Source: Frankia umida
GTDB lineage: Bacteria > Actinomycetota > Actinomycetes > Frankiales > Frankiaceae
Length of the DNA: 64,000 nucleotides
Direction of reading: 5' to 3'
Assembly: GCF_023242945.1 (NCBI RefSeq)
Contig: NZ_JALKFT010000005.1
Coordinates: forward strand, 1-64,000
Shown here: in pieces, positions 34,637-42,914 of the stretch
How positions within the stretch are numbered: the first letter of the stretch is position 1
Layout: every line of letters begins with the position of its first letter
The notes under the pieces: generated by a model
What the model was told of the DNA's origin: nothing
Seen by the model: the letters and a program-made list of their open reading frames with translations, nothing else
Databases searched by the model: none
Program-made: the position numbers and the translations under genes

Positions 34637-35505
34637 GCCGCCGCTCCCGCGCCCTGTACCCGCGTCGGGTCGATCAGCAGCAGGTAGCCGTCCTCCAGAG
34701 TTGGTTCGACCAGCTGCGCGCGGGGCGGCGCGTGGCCGACGTTTCGGTAGGCCCCGGTCCCGGTTCGCCAGGACACGAGGGCCCCGGGGGCGCGTGTCGG
34801 GCTCGACCAGACCCGGCCCCGAGCGACCGAAGCGAGGTCCACCGGATCTCCCTCGAACCGGATCGAACCCGCATCCAGCACGATGACGCGCTGGCAGACC
34901 GTCGTCACATCCTCGGTCTGATGGGTGGACAGCAACACCGTGCGGCCCTCCCCGAGGCCGGCGACGAGTTCCCGGAAACGCAGCCGCTGCTCCGGGTCGA
35001 GGCCGACCGTCGGCTCGTCGAGCACCAGTAGCCCCGGATCACCCAGCAGCGCCGCGGCGAGCGCTACCCGCTGGCGCATCCCACCGGACAGATTCTTGAT
35101 CTTCTTGTTGCGCTGGTCCGCGAGGCCGACGGCGGCCAGCACCCGCCGCACCTCGTCGTGCCGGGCGCGGCGATCCGTCATCTCCTTGAGGATCGCCACG
35201 TAGTCGACGAACGCGAACGCGGTGAAGGTCGGATAGAAGCCAGGGTTCTGGGGCAGATAACCGAGCTGGCGGCGCACGGTCAGCCGGCCCGCCGCCGTGT
35301 GCGGATCGACGCCGAGAATGCGCAGGTCACCGCCATCAGCGACGATGGACGTCGCCAGGATCCGCAGCAGACTGGTCTTGCCGGCACCGTTCGGGCCGAG
35401 CAGGCCGGTCACCCCGTCACCCAGACTGAACGAGACCCCGCCGAGGGCCACGGTGCTGTGATACCGCAGCGTGAGGCCCGCAGCGGTGACGGTCGGACGG
35501 GTCAT
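34633..35505 (-). CDS. ABC transporter ATP-binding protein (ABC-2 type)
   Basis: 290 aa from ATG 35505. Walker A GPNGAGKTSLL, Q-loop YLPQNPGFYPTFTAF, signature NLSGGMRQRVALAAALL, Walker B LLVLDEPTVGLDPEQR and switch His STHQTEDV, all intact. The C-terminal 70 residues are an extra domain with conserved Trp/Arg. The DrrA/CcmA-like type exports lipids or drugs, or maintains the envelope. Coupled to both neighbours by 4-nt overlaps. A longer open frame extending to 36492 is antisense noise over the next gene. Confidence 0.93.
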   Translation of the reverse strand: MTRPTVTAAGLTLRYHSTVALGGVSFSLGDGVTGLLGPNGAGKTSLLRILATSIVADGGDLRILGVDPHTAAGRLTVRRQLGYLPQNPGFYPTFTAFAFVDYVAILKEMTDRRARHDEVRRVLAAVGLADQRNKKIKNLSGGMRQRVALAAALLGDPGLLVLDEPTVGLDPEQRLRFRELVAGLGEGRTVLLSTHQTEDVTTVCQRVIVLDAGSIRFEGDPVDLASVARGRVWSSPTRAPGALVSWRTGTGAYRNVGHAPPRAQLVEPTLEDGYLLLIDPTRVQGAGAAA

Positions 35506-36407
35506 GGGTTCCTCCAGGGCCCGGCGGGCCGGGCAAGGTTGAGGCGGCGGCTGGTGGCGAAGGCCGACCGGGAGGCCGTGAGCACGAGGGCGGCGAACAG
35601 TACGGCTACGGTCGCCCAGAGCTGGCCGATGGGACTGAAGATCACCGATGAGCCGGTGTTCGGATGCACCGTGGCCAGTAGCGCCGCGACCCAACCGGTG
35701 CCGGTGAGAGTCGGGGCCAGCAGCGGGCCGAGCCGGGGAATCAGCGCCAGGGTGAGCAGCGTGAGCGCGACCCCGGGGAGCAGCCAACCGAGCACGACCA
35801 GACCGAAGCCGGGCAGGGCGAGGCTCGCGCAGCCGCTGAGCACACTCGTCGTTGCGAGCACCGCGAGCGTCCGCAACAGCAGCAGCCGGAACGTGTGCAG
35901 CGGGGTGACCGCGACCAGTTCGTAGCTTGGATCGAGCCGCGGTCCGAACGACAATGCGACGCCGACCATCGGCAGCGCCGGCGCGACCCCAAGGAAGACC
36001 AGCGGTGCGGCGGCCGCCTGCGCCAGGTGGGAGGCAAGCGTGGTCAGTGTGAGGGTCAGCGTGACCGCGAGCAGCCAGGGTGCGCGCAGCCCCGGCGTGA
36101 CGGCGATCAGCCGTGCGGTGGTCTCCGGCACTCTGACCCGGACCATCATCCGCTCCACCGGCCCGCGGTGCGGCCGGTCGAGGGCCGCGTCCAACCGGGA
36201 CCAGCCGGCCGCCACCCGATCCTGATCGGCGGCCGCGGCCAGCCGCCGCCGGCAGTCGGCGCACGCCGCCAGATGGGCTTCCAGCGACCACAGCCACGGC
36301 GACGCCAGCGTGGTGTCGCCGTACCGACGCAGTTCCTCGTCGCTGACATGCCAGGAGTTGTCGACGGGTCCGGTGTTGTCGACGGGCCGGGGGTCGGATG
36401 TCGTCAT
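35502..36407 (-). CDS. Zinc-finger membrane protein, probable anti-sigma factor
   Basis: 301 aa. N-terminal HxxxCxxC zinc-binding motif (EAHLAACADCRRRLAAA), typical of ZAS-type anti-sigma factors. After that come about six membrane segments (WLLAVTLTLTLTTLASH; APLVFLGVAPALPMVG; VLATTSVLSGCASLALPGFG; LGWLLPGVALTLLTLALI and others). It overlaps the sigma gene (36404-36407). It probably holds the sigma factor at the membrane and releases it when the envelope or the ABC system is stressed. Confidence 0.82.
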   Translation of the reverse strand: MTTSDPRPVDNTGPVDNSWHVSDEELRRYGDTTLASPWLWSLEAHLAACADCRRRLAAAADQDRVAAGWSRLDAALDRPHRGPVERMMVRVRVPETTARLIAVTPGLRAPWLLAVTLTLTLTTLASHLAQAAAAPLVFLGVAPALPMVGVALSFGPRLDPSYELVAVTPLHTFRLLLLRTLAVLATTSVLSGCASLALPGFGLVVLGWLLPGVALTLLTLALIPRLGPLLAPTLTGTGWVAALLATVHPNTGSSVIFSPIGQLWATVAVLFAALVLTASRSAFATSRRLNLARPAGPWRNP

Positions 36408-36964
36408 GCCAGCTCCTGACGCAGCTGTCGGCGGGCTCGCATCGCCCGCGTCTTGACCGTGCCGGCCGGAATTCCCAGCAGCACCGCGGCATCCCGGGTG
36501 CTCAGCCCGTCCAGGACCGTTGCCTGCAGAACCGCGCGCAGCTCCGGGGACAGCCGGCGCAGTGGGTCGGCGATGTCACCGTGCTCGATCCGCAGCAGGA
36601 TCGTGTCCTCGGCGGACGGCTCGTCCCGGGACCGCAGCCGGCCGAGGGCGGTCGCCAGCCGCTGGCGGGCGCCATGCCCGCGGATCGCGTCGATCAGTCG
36701 CCGCGACCCGATCCGCCACAGCCAGCCGGCCGCGTCACCGTCGGGCGTGTCAGCCTGAAACCGGCCGGCCGAGCCTCGCCAGACCGCGAGGAAGGTCTCC
36801 TGCACGACGTCATCGACGAGCGTCTGGTCGGCACAGCGGGCCTGCAGCCGGGCCGCTAACCATGGCGCATAACGCCGATACAGAACCTCGAACGCACCGC
36901 GGTCGCCGTCAGCGACGGCACACAGCAGCGCCGCGTCCGTCGGCTCACCCGGTGACCTGCTCAC
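36404..36964 (-). CDS. ECF RNA polymerase sigma factor
   Basis: 186 aa from GTG 36964. Region 2: FEVLYRRYAPWLAARLQARC ... VDDVVQETFLAVWRGSAGRF; region 4: LSPELRAVLQATVLDGLSTR, DAAVLLGIPAGTVKTRAMRA. TACGAT lies 8 nt before the start, so the message may be leaderless. First gene of a five-gene operon (sigma, anti-sigma, ATPase, two membrane proteins), all joined by 4-nt overlaps, implying joint control of the transporter. Confidence 0.92.
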   Translation of the reverse strand: MSRSPGEPTDAALLCAVADGDRGAFEVLYRRYAPWLAARLQARCADQTLVDDVVQETFLAVWRGSAGRFQADTPDGDAAGWLWRIGSRRLIDAIRGHGARQRLATALGRLRSRDEPSAEDTILLRIEHGDIADPLRRLSPELRAVLQATVLDGLSTRDAAVLLGIPAGTVKTRAMRARRQLRQELA

Positions 36965-37049
36965 ATTCGTTCATCGTAGGGACCGCCTCCATCGGTTCGC
37001 GTGGGAATTCGGACCATCGCACAAGGGCACTTTTGTGGTGTGTCGCGTA

Positions 37050-37108
37050 GCGGAGGAGCTGGCGAAGCAAGACCCTGACCCGCTCGGCGCAGGTGTGGAC
37101 GACCGCAG
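37050..37108 (+). pseudogene. HhH-GPD glycosylase internal fragment F
   Basis: GCGGAGGAGCTGGCGAAGCA and the following GACCCTGACCCGCTCGGCGC match codons 54-67 of the intact glycosylase. They are followed directly by GTGTGGACGACCGCAG, which matches codons 104-108, so about 110 bp is deleted in between. The fragment ends at the very base where the duplicated padR-ABC block begins (37108). It marks the left junction of that duplication. Confidence 0.7.
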
Positions 37109-37153
37109 CGAACTACTATCTTCGCGTATACACTCGATGTAGAGTCTGGGGTC

Positions 37154-37678
37154 ATGAGCGTTCCGCTGGCCCTGTTGGGGCTGCTCGAGCGAGAGCCGAG
37201 CCACGGGTATGACCTCAAGCGCGACTACGACGCGTTCTTCGGCCGGGGCAAGCCGCTGCCGTTCGGGCAGGTGTACGCGACCCTGGCGCGCCTGGCCCGG
37301 GATGGGAAGGTGATCGCGGCCGACGTCGAGCCCGGCGCGGGGCCGGACCGCAAGCGTTACGTCATCACCGAGCAGGGCGTCAGCGACATCGAGACCTGGC
37401 TCGCGACGCCGGTCGAAGCCGAACCCCATCTGCAGACGGTCCTGTTCGTCAAGGTGGTGCTCGCCCTTATGTCAGGGCGCTCGGCCGAGGGGTACCTCGA
37501 CGCGCAGCGGGCCGCCCACATGCGTCGGATGCGGGAACTCACCGAGCTCAAGCGCACCGGGGCGCTGGTCGACGCACTGCTCGCCGACCACGGCCTGTTC
37601 CACCTGGAGGCCGATCTTCGCTGGATCGAGCTGACCTCGGCTCGGCTGGACGCACTGGCGAGGGTGGTCACGCCGTGA
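37154..37678 (+). CDS. PadR-family transcriptional regulator, copy 2
   Basis: 174 aa, differing from the 1063-1587 product at five positions (for example H-to-R in AHMRRMRE, and TV-to-AL in GALVDALL). The winged helix is unchanged, so it should bind the same operator and could heterodimerise with copy 1. It overlaps the truncated ATPase by 4 nt. It is an intact regulator without its own transporter, and so may act in trans on the operon at 1 kb. Confidence 0.92.
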   Translation: MSVPLALLGLLEREPSHGYDLKRDYDAFFGRGKPLPFGQVYATLARLARDGKVIAADVEPGAGPDRKRYVITEQGVSDIETWLATPVEAEPHLQTVLFVKVVLALMSGRSAEGYLDAQRAAHMRRMRELTELKRTGALVDALLADHGLFHLEADLRWIELTSARLDALARVVTP

Positions 37679-38201
37679 GCACATCCTCGAGTAACGCAGG
37701 GTCGGATGACCGGCCAGCGCGCGTGCTGGAAGCACATGACGTCTCGCTGTCGTTCGGGCAGACGCCCGCGCTGCGGGGGGCGAGCATGTCGGTGGCCACC
37801 GGCGAGATCCTTGCGGTGATGGGGCCGAGCGGGTCCGGCAAGTCGACGTTGCTGCACTGCCTGGCCGGCATCCTCGCCCCGGATACCGGTGAGATCCACT
37901 TCGCCGGCCGGCGCATCGACACCCTGAGGGAGAACGCCCGCGCGGCGCTGCGGCGCGACCGGTTCGGCTTCGTCTTCCAGTTCGGGCAGCTCGTGCCGGA
38001 ACTCAGCGTCGAGGAGAACATCGCGCTGCCCCTGCTGCTCAGGGGCGCCCGCCGGGCCGATGCCCTGAACCGGGCCCGCGGCTGGTTGGAGCGGCTCGAC
38101 CTGACCGGGCTGGAACGCCGGCGCAGCGGGGAGCTGTCCGGCGGGCAGGCCCAGCGGGTCGCGTTGGCCCGGGGCCTGGTCGCCGATCCGGACGTGCTGT
38201 T
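37675..38201 (+). pseudogene. ABC ATPase, truncated before Walker B
   Basis: Identical in layout to 1584-2107: Walker A GPSGSGKST and LSGGQAQRVALARGL are kept, but similarity stops at DPDVL, and the next codons are read-through into the region after the beta-lactamase gene. Without Walker B, D-loop and H-loop the product cannot hydrolyse ATP. The permease is absent. Confidence 0.9.
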
Positions 38202-38258
38202 GTGTGCATCCAGCTCGTCCGAGTGCGCCAAGATCTTCTGGCGAAGGATCCTTCGAGA

Positions 38259-39185
38259 TCAGCCCGTCAGCGCGGAAACAACGGCCCGGGCCGTTTCGGC
38301 GAGCAGGGAATCAGCGGCGGTGGCGGTCTCCTCGGGCCTGTCGGACAGCACGGCCATCACCAAAGGTCCGCCGGCGCCTGGCCAGGTGATCGCGACGTCG
38401 TTGAGGGTGGCGAATCGTCCGGCCCCGGTCTTGTCTGCGGTCGTCCAGCTCGAAGGTAGGCCAGCGCGGAGTCGGGCCGTGCCGGTGGTGTTCGCGATCA
38501 GCCAGGTCTTCAGCTGTGCCCGTTCCGGGGCCGGCAGGGCGTCCCCGAGGAGGAGGGCCCGGTATCCGGTGGCAATGGCCAACGGTGTCGTGGTGTCGCG
38601 GAGGTCACCACGCGTCGCGCTGTTCAGGTCGGGTTCCCATCGGTCCAGCCGGGTGGACTGATCGCCGAGCGACCGAGCGAACTGGGTGATCGCGGCCGGA
38701 CCGCCAAGGAGTTTCAGGAGTTGGCTGCCGGCAGTGTTGTCGCTATGAGTGATGGCTGCGTCGCAAAGTTCGGCGACGGTCGTTCCAGTAGCAACTCTGG
38801 TGCTCGTCACCGGAGAGTTCGCCACGATGTCGGCGGCGGAGAAGTGGATGGTGCGAGACAGGTCCCCGCCGCGTAGGGGGTGCGCTCGCAGCACCGCCGC
38901 GACGGCATACGTCTTGAAGATCGAGCACAGCGCGAAGGAGTCGTTCTCGCGATGGCGAACCGACCGTCCGGAGGCGGTATCGACGGCGAAGACGCCCAGG
39001 CGCGCCCCGTAGTGGCGTTCCAGGTCGACCAGCGGTGTGTTGTCGGCGACGTCCCGCGGGGTGGGCGTCGCCGAACGCCGTGTCGAGGTCACCCCGGCAG
39101 AACCGGTGGAGCACGCGTCTACCAGGAGGCCAGCGAGGCTCGCGACGGACGAGGCCAGGAACTGCCTTCTCTTCAGATCGGGCAT
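38259..39185 (-). CDS. Class A beta-lactamase
   Basis: 308 aa from ATG 39185. N-terminal Tat-type signal (KRRQFLASSVASLAGLLVD), with a Cys (ACSTG) that could be a weak lipobox. Catalytic motifs in order: SIFK (88-91), SDN (148-150), EPDLN (184-188), KTG (252-254). The serine-hydrolase mechanism inactivates penicillins and cephalosporins outside the membrane. No regulator of the AmpR/BlaI type is adjacent. The gene ends 57 nt from the cut ABC gene, so its arrival may have caused that truncation. Confidence 0.94.
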   Translation of the reverse strand: MPDLKRRQFLASSVASLAGLLVDACSTGSAGVTSTRRSATPTPRDVADNTPLVDLERHYGARLGVFAVDTASGRSVRHRENDSFALCSIFKTYAVAAVLRAHPLRGGDLSRTIHFSAADIVANSPVTSTRVATGTTVAELCDAAITHSDNTAGSQLLKLLGGPAAITQFARSLGDQSTRLDRWEPDLNSATRGDLRDTTTPLAIATGYRALLLGDALPAPERAQLKTWLIANTTGTARLRAGLPSSWTTADKTGAGRFATLNDVAITWPGAGGPLVMAVLSDRPEETATAADSLLAETARAVVSALTG

Positions 39186-39245
39186 AAGGTCGGGACTCTC
39201 TCTGCGCTGCCTGGCGATGGGATCATGACGGCGGCGGCTGGGTCC

Positions 39246-39266
39246 CGGCGGCCTTTCGGGCCGCCG
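39246..39266. terminator. GC hairpin upstream of beta-lactamase
   Basis: CGGCGGCC-TTTCG-GGCCGCCG is a perfect 8-bp stem with 5-nt loop, lying 61 nt before the beta-lactamase start. It could insulate that gene from antisense or upstream transcription. The rest of 39186-39538 shows no supported gene. Confidence 0.45.
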
Positions 39267-39538
39267 AACGGACAATGCCCTGGCGCGAACGCTTATCAGG
39301 CGGTGACGGTGAGCGACGCAGCTGCCCTGGCGGGCTTCACCTCGAGACCGCCGAGCCGCCAGGAGATGCTGAGCTCGCGGCCCCGGGTGATGGCGGCGGG
39401 CAGGGCGACTCGGAAATCGACGGTCCGGCTCGCGCATTCACCGTGGGCCGGTGCCTCCCGTGACCGCGAGTCGCCTGTTCCTCCTGGCGCATGTCGATCA
39501 TGGCGGCTGGGTCGGACGGATGGCTGACCAGGATGCGG

Positions 39539-40480
39539 TCAGACGTTCAGCCAGTTACGCCGGTCTCGCGCCGCGGTATGAATTCGTTCGACCTGGGCTG
39601 GCTGCCACACCGCCGAAAGATCACCGAAGGTTTCGATCTGGTCGTGCCGGATGGCGTGGACTCGGACGGCAGGGGAATCGTCACGCAAGGGCGCCACGGT
39701 CAGCTTCGCCGGCGCGACGAATGCCAGCACCGCCTCGACCCGCACCGCGAACCCGCAGGCCCGACTCAGCGCCGTCGACGCCCGGTTGGCCTCAGCACGG
39801 GCCTTTCGCACGTACGGATATGATCGGCCCCCCAGCTTCACGGCCTGGTCGCCCACCCAGATTCTGGCGCCGACGTGGTACTTCGTGTTGAAGGTGAACA
39901 CGCCGCCCGGGCCGATCAGCAGATGATCGATGTCGACATCGCGGGCCAGCGGTATCGAATGTAGTACTCGCCAGCCTCGGCTGGAGAGCTGTTGCAGTTC
40001 CGCTCCCACCATCTCCTCGCCGACCAACCCCTTGCGCCACCCGCCGGTCTCCACCCGCCGCCGGAGCAGACGGTTGAGCAGTGCCCGCCAGAAACCCGGC
40101 GTCAGCTCCCTGAGCTTCGCCTGGATCGCAGCGCCGGGTGGGTTATGGGCAAGGTCGTCCGTGGGATGGGGCGCCACTCCCGCCAGGCCGGGGATGCCCG
40201 GTGCCAGCCCGGGCCGGGGCAATGCCGACACGGGCACTTCCGGCGTCCATCCGGGTGATGGTGGCACGACGTGCGACGGCCGTGGGTGGGCCGAGGGTTC
40301 CGGTCGATGTTCCAGGTAGGGGGCGAGCGCGTTGAGCACCGTGTCCTGATCTACATCGAGCAGCATGTTGAGCTGCTGGGCCCGTAGGTCGAACCAGGCG
40401 ACGCTGGGCCCGTTCGGGAAATTCACATAGAGCCGAGCATGCCCGTATCGGTGCCACGTTTTCACTTCCAGCTCGTCCAT
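39539..40480 (-). CDS. NERD-domain protein
   Basis: 313 aa from ATG 40480 (ATG 40495 also possible). The first 130 residues contain HARLYVNFPNGPSVAWFDLR and a Pro-rich linker. The NERD nuclease-related domain then runs from KGLVGEEMVGAELQQL (Glu) through LARDVDIDHLLIGPGGVFTF (Asp-x-Asp) to NTKYHVGARIWV (Lys), the restriction-endonuclease-like core. The family is thought to process DNA, but its role is not established. It stands alone. Confidence 0.85.
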   Translation of the reverse strand: MDELEVKTWHRYGHARLYVNFPNGPSVAWFDLRAQQLNMLLDVDQDTVLNALAPYLEHRPEPSAHPRPSHVVPPSPGWTPEVPVSALPRPGLAPGIPGLAGVAPHPTDDLAHNPPGAAIQAKLRELTPGFWRALLNRLLRRRVETGGWRKGLVGEEMVGAELQQLSSRGWRVLHSIPLARDVDIDHLLIGPGGVFTFNTKYHVGARIWVGDQAVKLGGRSYPYVRKARAEANRASTALSRACGFAVRVEAVLAFVAPAKLTVAPLRDDSPAVRVHAIRHDQIETFGDLSAVWQPAQVERIHTAARDRRNWLNV

Positions 40481-40679
40481 GCCCTGTGCGCCCATTCCTG
40501 TCGACGAAGATGACGGATCAGGGTCGATCAAACGCCTTTGTTGCGCGCCGAACCGACCGCCCGGTGAGCAGGCGGCTCCCATACGGTGTGACCGCACCAC
40601 ACTATCCGCGAGGGGCGGCCCCATCCAGCGGTTCTGTGGCGGGCGGCAGGCCCGCGACCCATAAGGGAATGGGTATCGG

Positions 40680-40711
40680 GACTCCGACCAGCAAAAATGC
40701 TGGTCGGAGTC
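40680..40711. terminator. Perfect 14-bp hairpin
   Basis: GACTCCGACCAGCA (40680-40693), loop AAAA, TGCTGGTCGGAGTC (40698-40711). No mismatch. It lies 200 nt upstream of the NERD gene in a 599-nt gene-free stretch (40481-41079). It could stop transcription from either side or be the structured end of a lost element. Between 40735 and 40800 there are weaker stem-loops (for example CGCCGC-N9-GCGGCG). No gene is recognisable in the stretch. Confidence 0.6.
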
Positions 40712-41079
40712 AGGTTTCCAGGATCTTCGGTGTTAGCTACGCTTCGTATAGCGGAACGCTTACGCTGTCACGCCGCGTATAGAATGCGGCGCACAGAACA
40801 ACCGTCTGGGCACAGGGGTGGTCGTCAACCGACAGGATTCGGCGTCGGGCCCGGAGCAGGTGCTCCGACGCTCGGGCCGGCATAGGACGAAGGAGCGGGA
40901 GGTTCGACGGTCCGCGCGGCACGTATCGGCTCGGTCGGTAAATCGTGGGGACCAACGAGCGGAGCCCAGCCTCGCGTCGTCCGTTTGGATGAAGAGTCCT
41001 CAACGGTCCCCGGCTCGACAGGTCAGGGGAAGCGGAGCCGTCCAGGCGTAGATCGATGCGGCTCCGACGGGTACGGGGG

Positions 41080-41817
41080 TTACCAGGGGACGGGGGTGCC
41101 GTCCCAGGAGAAGAAGCCTCCGGTCGGGCCGTCGTCGGGCAGCAGGGCGAGGCGGACGGCCCCCGCCGCACCCTCGGCCGGGTCGCCGGCGCGGGACGAG
41201 ACGCGCGCCGGCCCGTTCAGATCGGTGCGCCGCGCGCCGGGGGCGAGTGCGTTGACCTTGAACCCGTCGTCGGTCAGGGCGTTGGCGTAGAGCACGGTGA
41301 GCTCGTTCAGCGCCGTCTTGGACGAGCGGTATGCGCCCAGAGCGCCCGTCGGCCCGCTGGCGAAGGCGATGATGCCCTCGGCCTGGCCGGTGGAGGCCGC
41401 GAGCGAGGCGGCACCGCTGGAGATGTTCACGATCCTGGGACGCGCGGAGCGCCGCAGCGCGGGCAGGAACGCGTTGGTGACGGCTACCACGCCGAACACG
41501 TTGGTCTCGTAGATGCGGCGGAACGTGTCCGGGTGCTCCTCGGTCACCGGCCTCGGGTCGACGGAGGAGATGCCGGCATTGTTGACCAGGATGTCCAGGA
41601 GGGGCACCTGCTCTGCCGCCGCTGCGATGCCCTCGGCGCTCGTCACGTCGAGGACGAGCAGCCGCGCGTCGCCGTCGATGTCCGCGACGGCCTGCCTGCC
41701 CCGCCCGGCGTCGCGCGAGCCGACGTACACGGTGTGCCCCGCCGCCGCGAGCTGCCGCGCAATGTCCTTGCCGATACCCTTGTTGGCTCCTGTGACCAGT
41801 GCGATCAGGTTGTCCAT
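41080..41817 (-). CDS. Short-chain dehydrogenase/reductase
   Basis: 245 aa from ATG 41817. Classical SDR: NAD(P) motif ALVTGANKGIGKDIARQLAA (TGxxxGIG), LDILVNNAGISSV (NNAG), the catalytic Ser in IVNISSGAAS, YxxxK as YRSSK, and the C-terminal FFSWDG. Related to carbonyl-reductase-type SDRs. Divergent from an XRE regulator that probably controls it; start codons are 93 nt apart. Confidence 0.92.
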   Translation of the reverse strand: MDNLIALVTGANKGIGKDIARQLAAAGHTVYVGSRDAGRGRQAVADIDGDARLLVLDVTSAEGIAAAAEQVPLLDILVNNAGISSVDPRPVTEEHPDTFRRIYETNVFGVVAVTNAFLPALRRSARPRIVNISSGAASLAASTGQAEGIIAFASGPTGALGAYRSSKTALNELTVLYANALTDDGFKVNALAPGARRTDLNGPARVSSRAGDPAEGAAGAVRLALLPDDGPTGGFFSWDGTPVPW

Positions 41818-41909
41818 GTGATCCAGGGTGCCCGGGGCCCGGTGCCGCATCCAGGCACCATCAGTACGAGGCTGAGCGGCCGGGCGGGGCGGTTCGGAAG
41901 GTGGGGCGG

Positions 41910-42752
41910 ATGGCACGACAGGGACTGGCCAGCTTTCCACGACAGGGACTGGCCAGCTTTCTGCGTGACCGGCGGGAGGCACTGCGCCCGGCGGACGTGG
42001 GCCTGCCGAGAGGTGCTCGTCGGCGTACGCCGGGCCTGCGGCGTGAGGAGGTCGCGGCGCGGGCGAACATGTCGGCGGAGTACTACGCGCGCCTCGAACA
42101 GGCGCGCGGGCCGCGGCCGTCGGCACCGGTCCTGGACGGCGTCGCGGGCGCGCTGCGGCTGACGCGCGCGGAGCGGGCGCACCTGTTCCAACTGGCCGGC
42201 GTGGCCCTGCCGGCCCCGGCCGGACCGCCGCGCCGGGTCCGCCCTTACGTGGCGAGCCTGCTGGAGCGGATGCCGGAGACCGCGGCGATCGTGACGGCGG
42301 CCAGCTACGACGTGATCGCGTGGAATCCCCTGGCGGAGGCGCTGCTGGGTGGCCTTCGCGACCGGCCCAATCTCGCCCGGCGCCGCTTCCTGCCGGGCGA
42401 GCAGGCCCTGACCACCGGCCACGAGGAGTTCGGTGAGATCGCCGTCGCGCGGCTGCGTGCCGCGGCGGATCGTTATCCGGGCGACCAGGCGCTCGCCGCG
42501 CTGCTGGCGGAACTGCGCTCCAGCAGCGCGGAGTTCACCGCGATCTGGGACACCCATCCGGTGCGTGTCCCCGGCCACCGGACCAAGACGGTGTTCCACC
42601 CGCAGGCGGGCCCGCTGCGTGTCCACTGCGATGTGCTCACCGTCCCGGATGACGACCAGCAGGTCGTCTTCCTCACCGCCGCGCCGGGCTCCCCGAGCGC
42701 CCGCGGCCTGCGGCAGCTGGCCGTGGGCAGTGTCGCGGGCGGTGGGCAGTAG
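41910..42752 (+). CDS. XRE-family regulator with MmyB-like ligand domain
   Basis: 280 aa from ATG 41910. HTH in the first 90 residues (RRTPGLRREEVAARANMSAE YYARLEQARGPRPSAPVLDG split by the helix turn), then the MmyB-like LBD (AIVTAASYDVIAWNPLAEAL; FHPQAGPLRVHCDVLTVPDD). The first codons contain a tandem duplication: the same 24 bp, encoding RQGLASF, occurs twice (about 41914-41962). A deleted copy lies at 49208. By family habit it represses the divergent SDR. Confidence 0.9.
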   Translation: MARQGLASFPRQGLASFLRDRREALRPADVGLPRGARRRTPGLRREEVAARANMSAEYYARLEQARGPRPSAPVLDGVAGALRLTRAERAHLFQLAGVALPAPAGPPRRVRPYVASLLERMPETAAIVTAASYDVIAWNPLAEALLGGLRDRPNLARRRFLPGEQALTTGHEEFGEIAVARLRAAADRYPGDQALAALLAELRSSSAEFTAIWDTHPVRVPGHRTKTVFHPQAGPLRVHCDVLTVPDDDQQVVFLTAAPGSPSARGLRQLAVGSVAGGGQ

Positions 42753-42789
42753 ACGGCCTGCCGGCGCCGGACCGTCTGGGGAGACCTGG

Positions 42790-42912
42790 TCAGAGATTCT
42801 TGATCAGGCCGCCGTCGATCAGGTATTCCGCCCCGGTGATGTTCGTGGGCGAGGCGAGGAAGGTCACCAGCCGGGCACCCGCGCAGGAGAAGACCAGGTT
42901 GAAGGTGTCCGT
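42790..42912 (-). pseudogene. SDR C-terminal fragment
   Basis: About 40 codons ending VTFLASPTNITGAEYLIDGG, then LIKNL and a stop, the standard C-terminus of an SDR of the FabG/enoyl-reductase type. No start and no catalytic part. It lies between the XRE gene and the response regulator. Confidence 0.7.
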
Positions 42913-42914
42913 TC

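Larger units (their letters stand above)
37108..38201 (+). repeat. Second copy of the padR-ABC block
   Basis: Begins GCGAACTACTA and ends GACGTGCTGTT, corresponding to 1017-2107 with high identity and a single 3-bp indel at the start of the ATPase gene. The right end lies inside the ATPase just before Walker B. The -10 box TATACT of copy 1 is TATACA here, and the dyad has one mismatch, so expression may be altered. Confidence 0.9.

Noticed and set aside
35506..36492. Extended N-terminus of the ABC ATPase
   Set aside because: It covers the whole anti-sigma gene in another frame; the ATPase domain begins at 35505 with an ATGA overlap.
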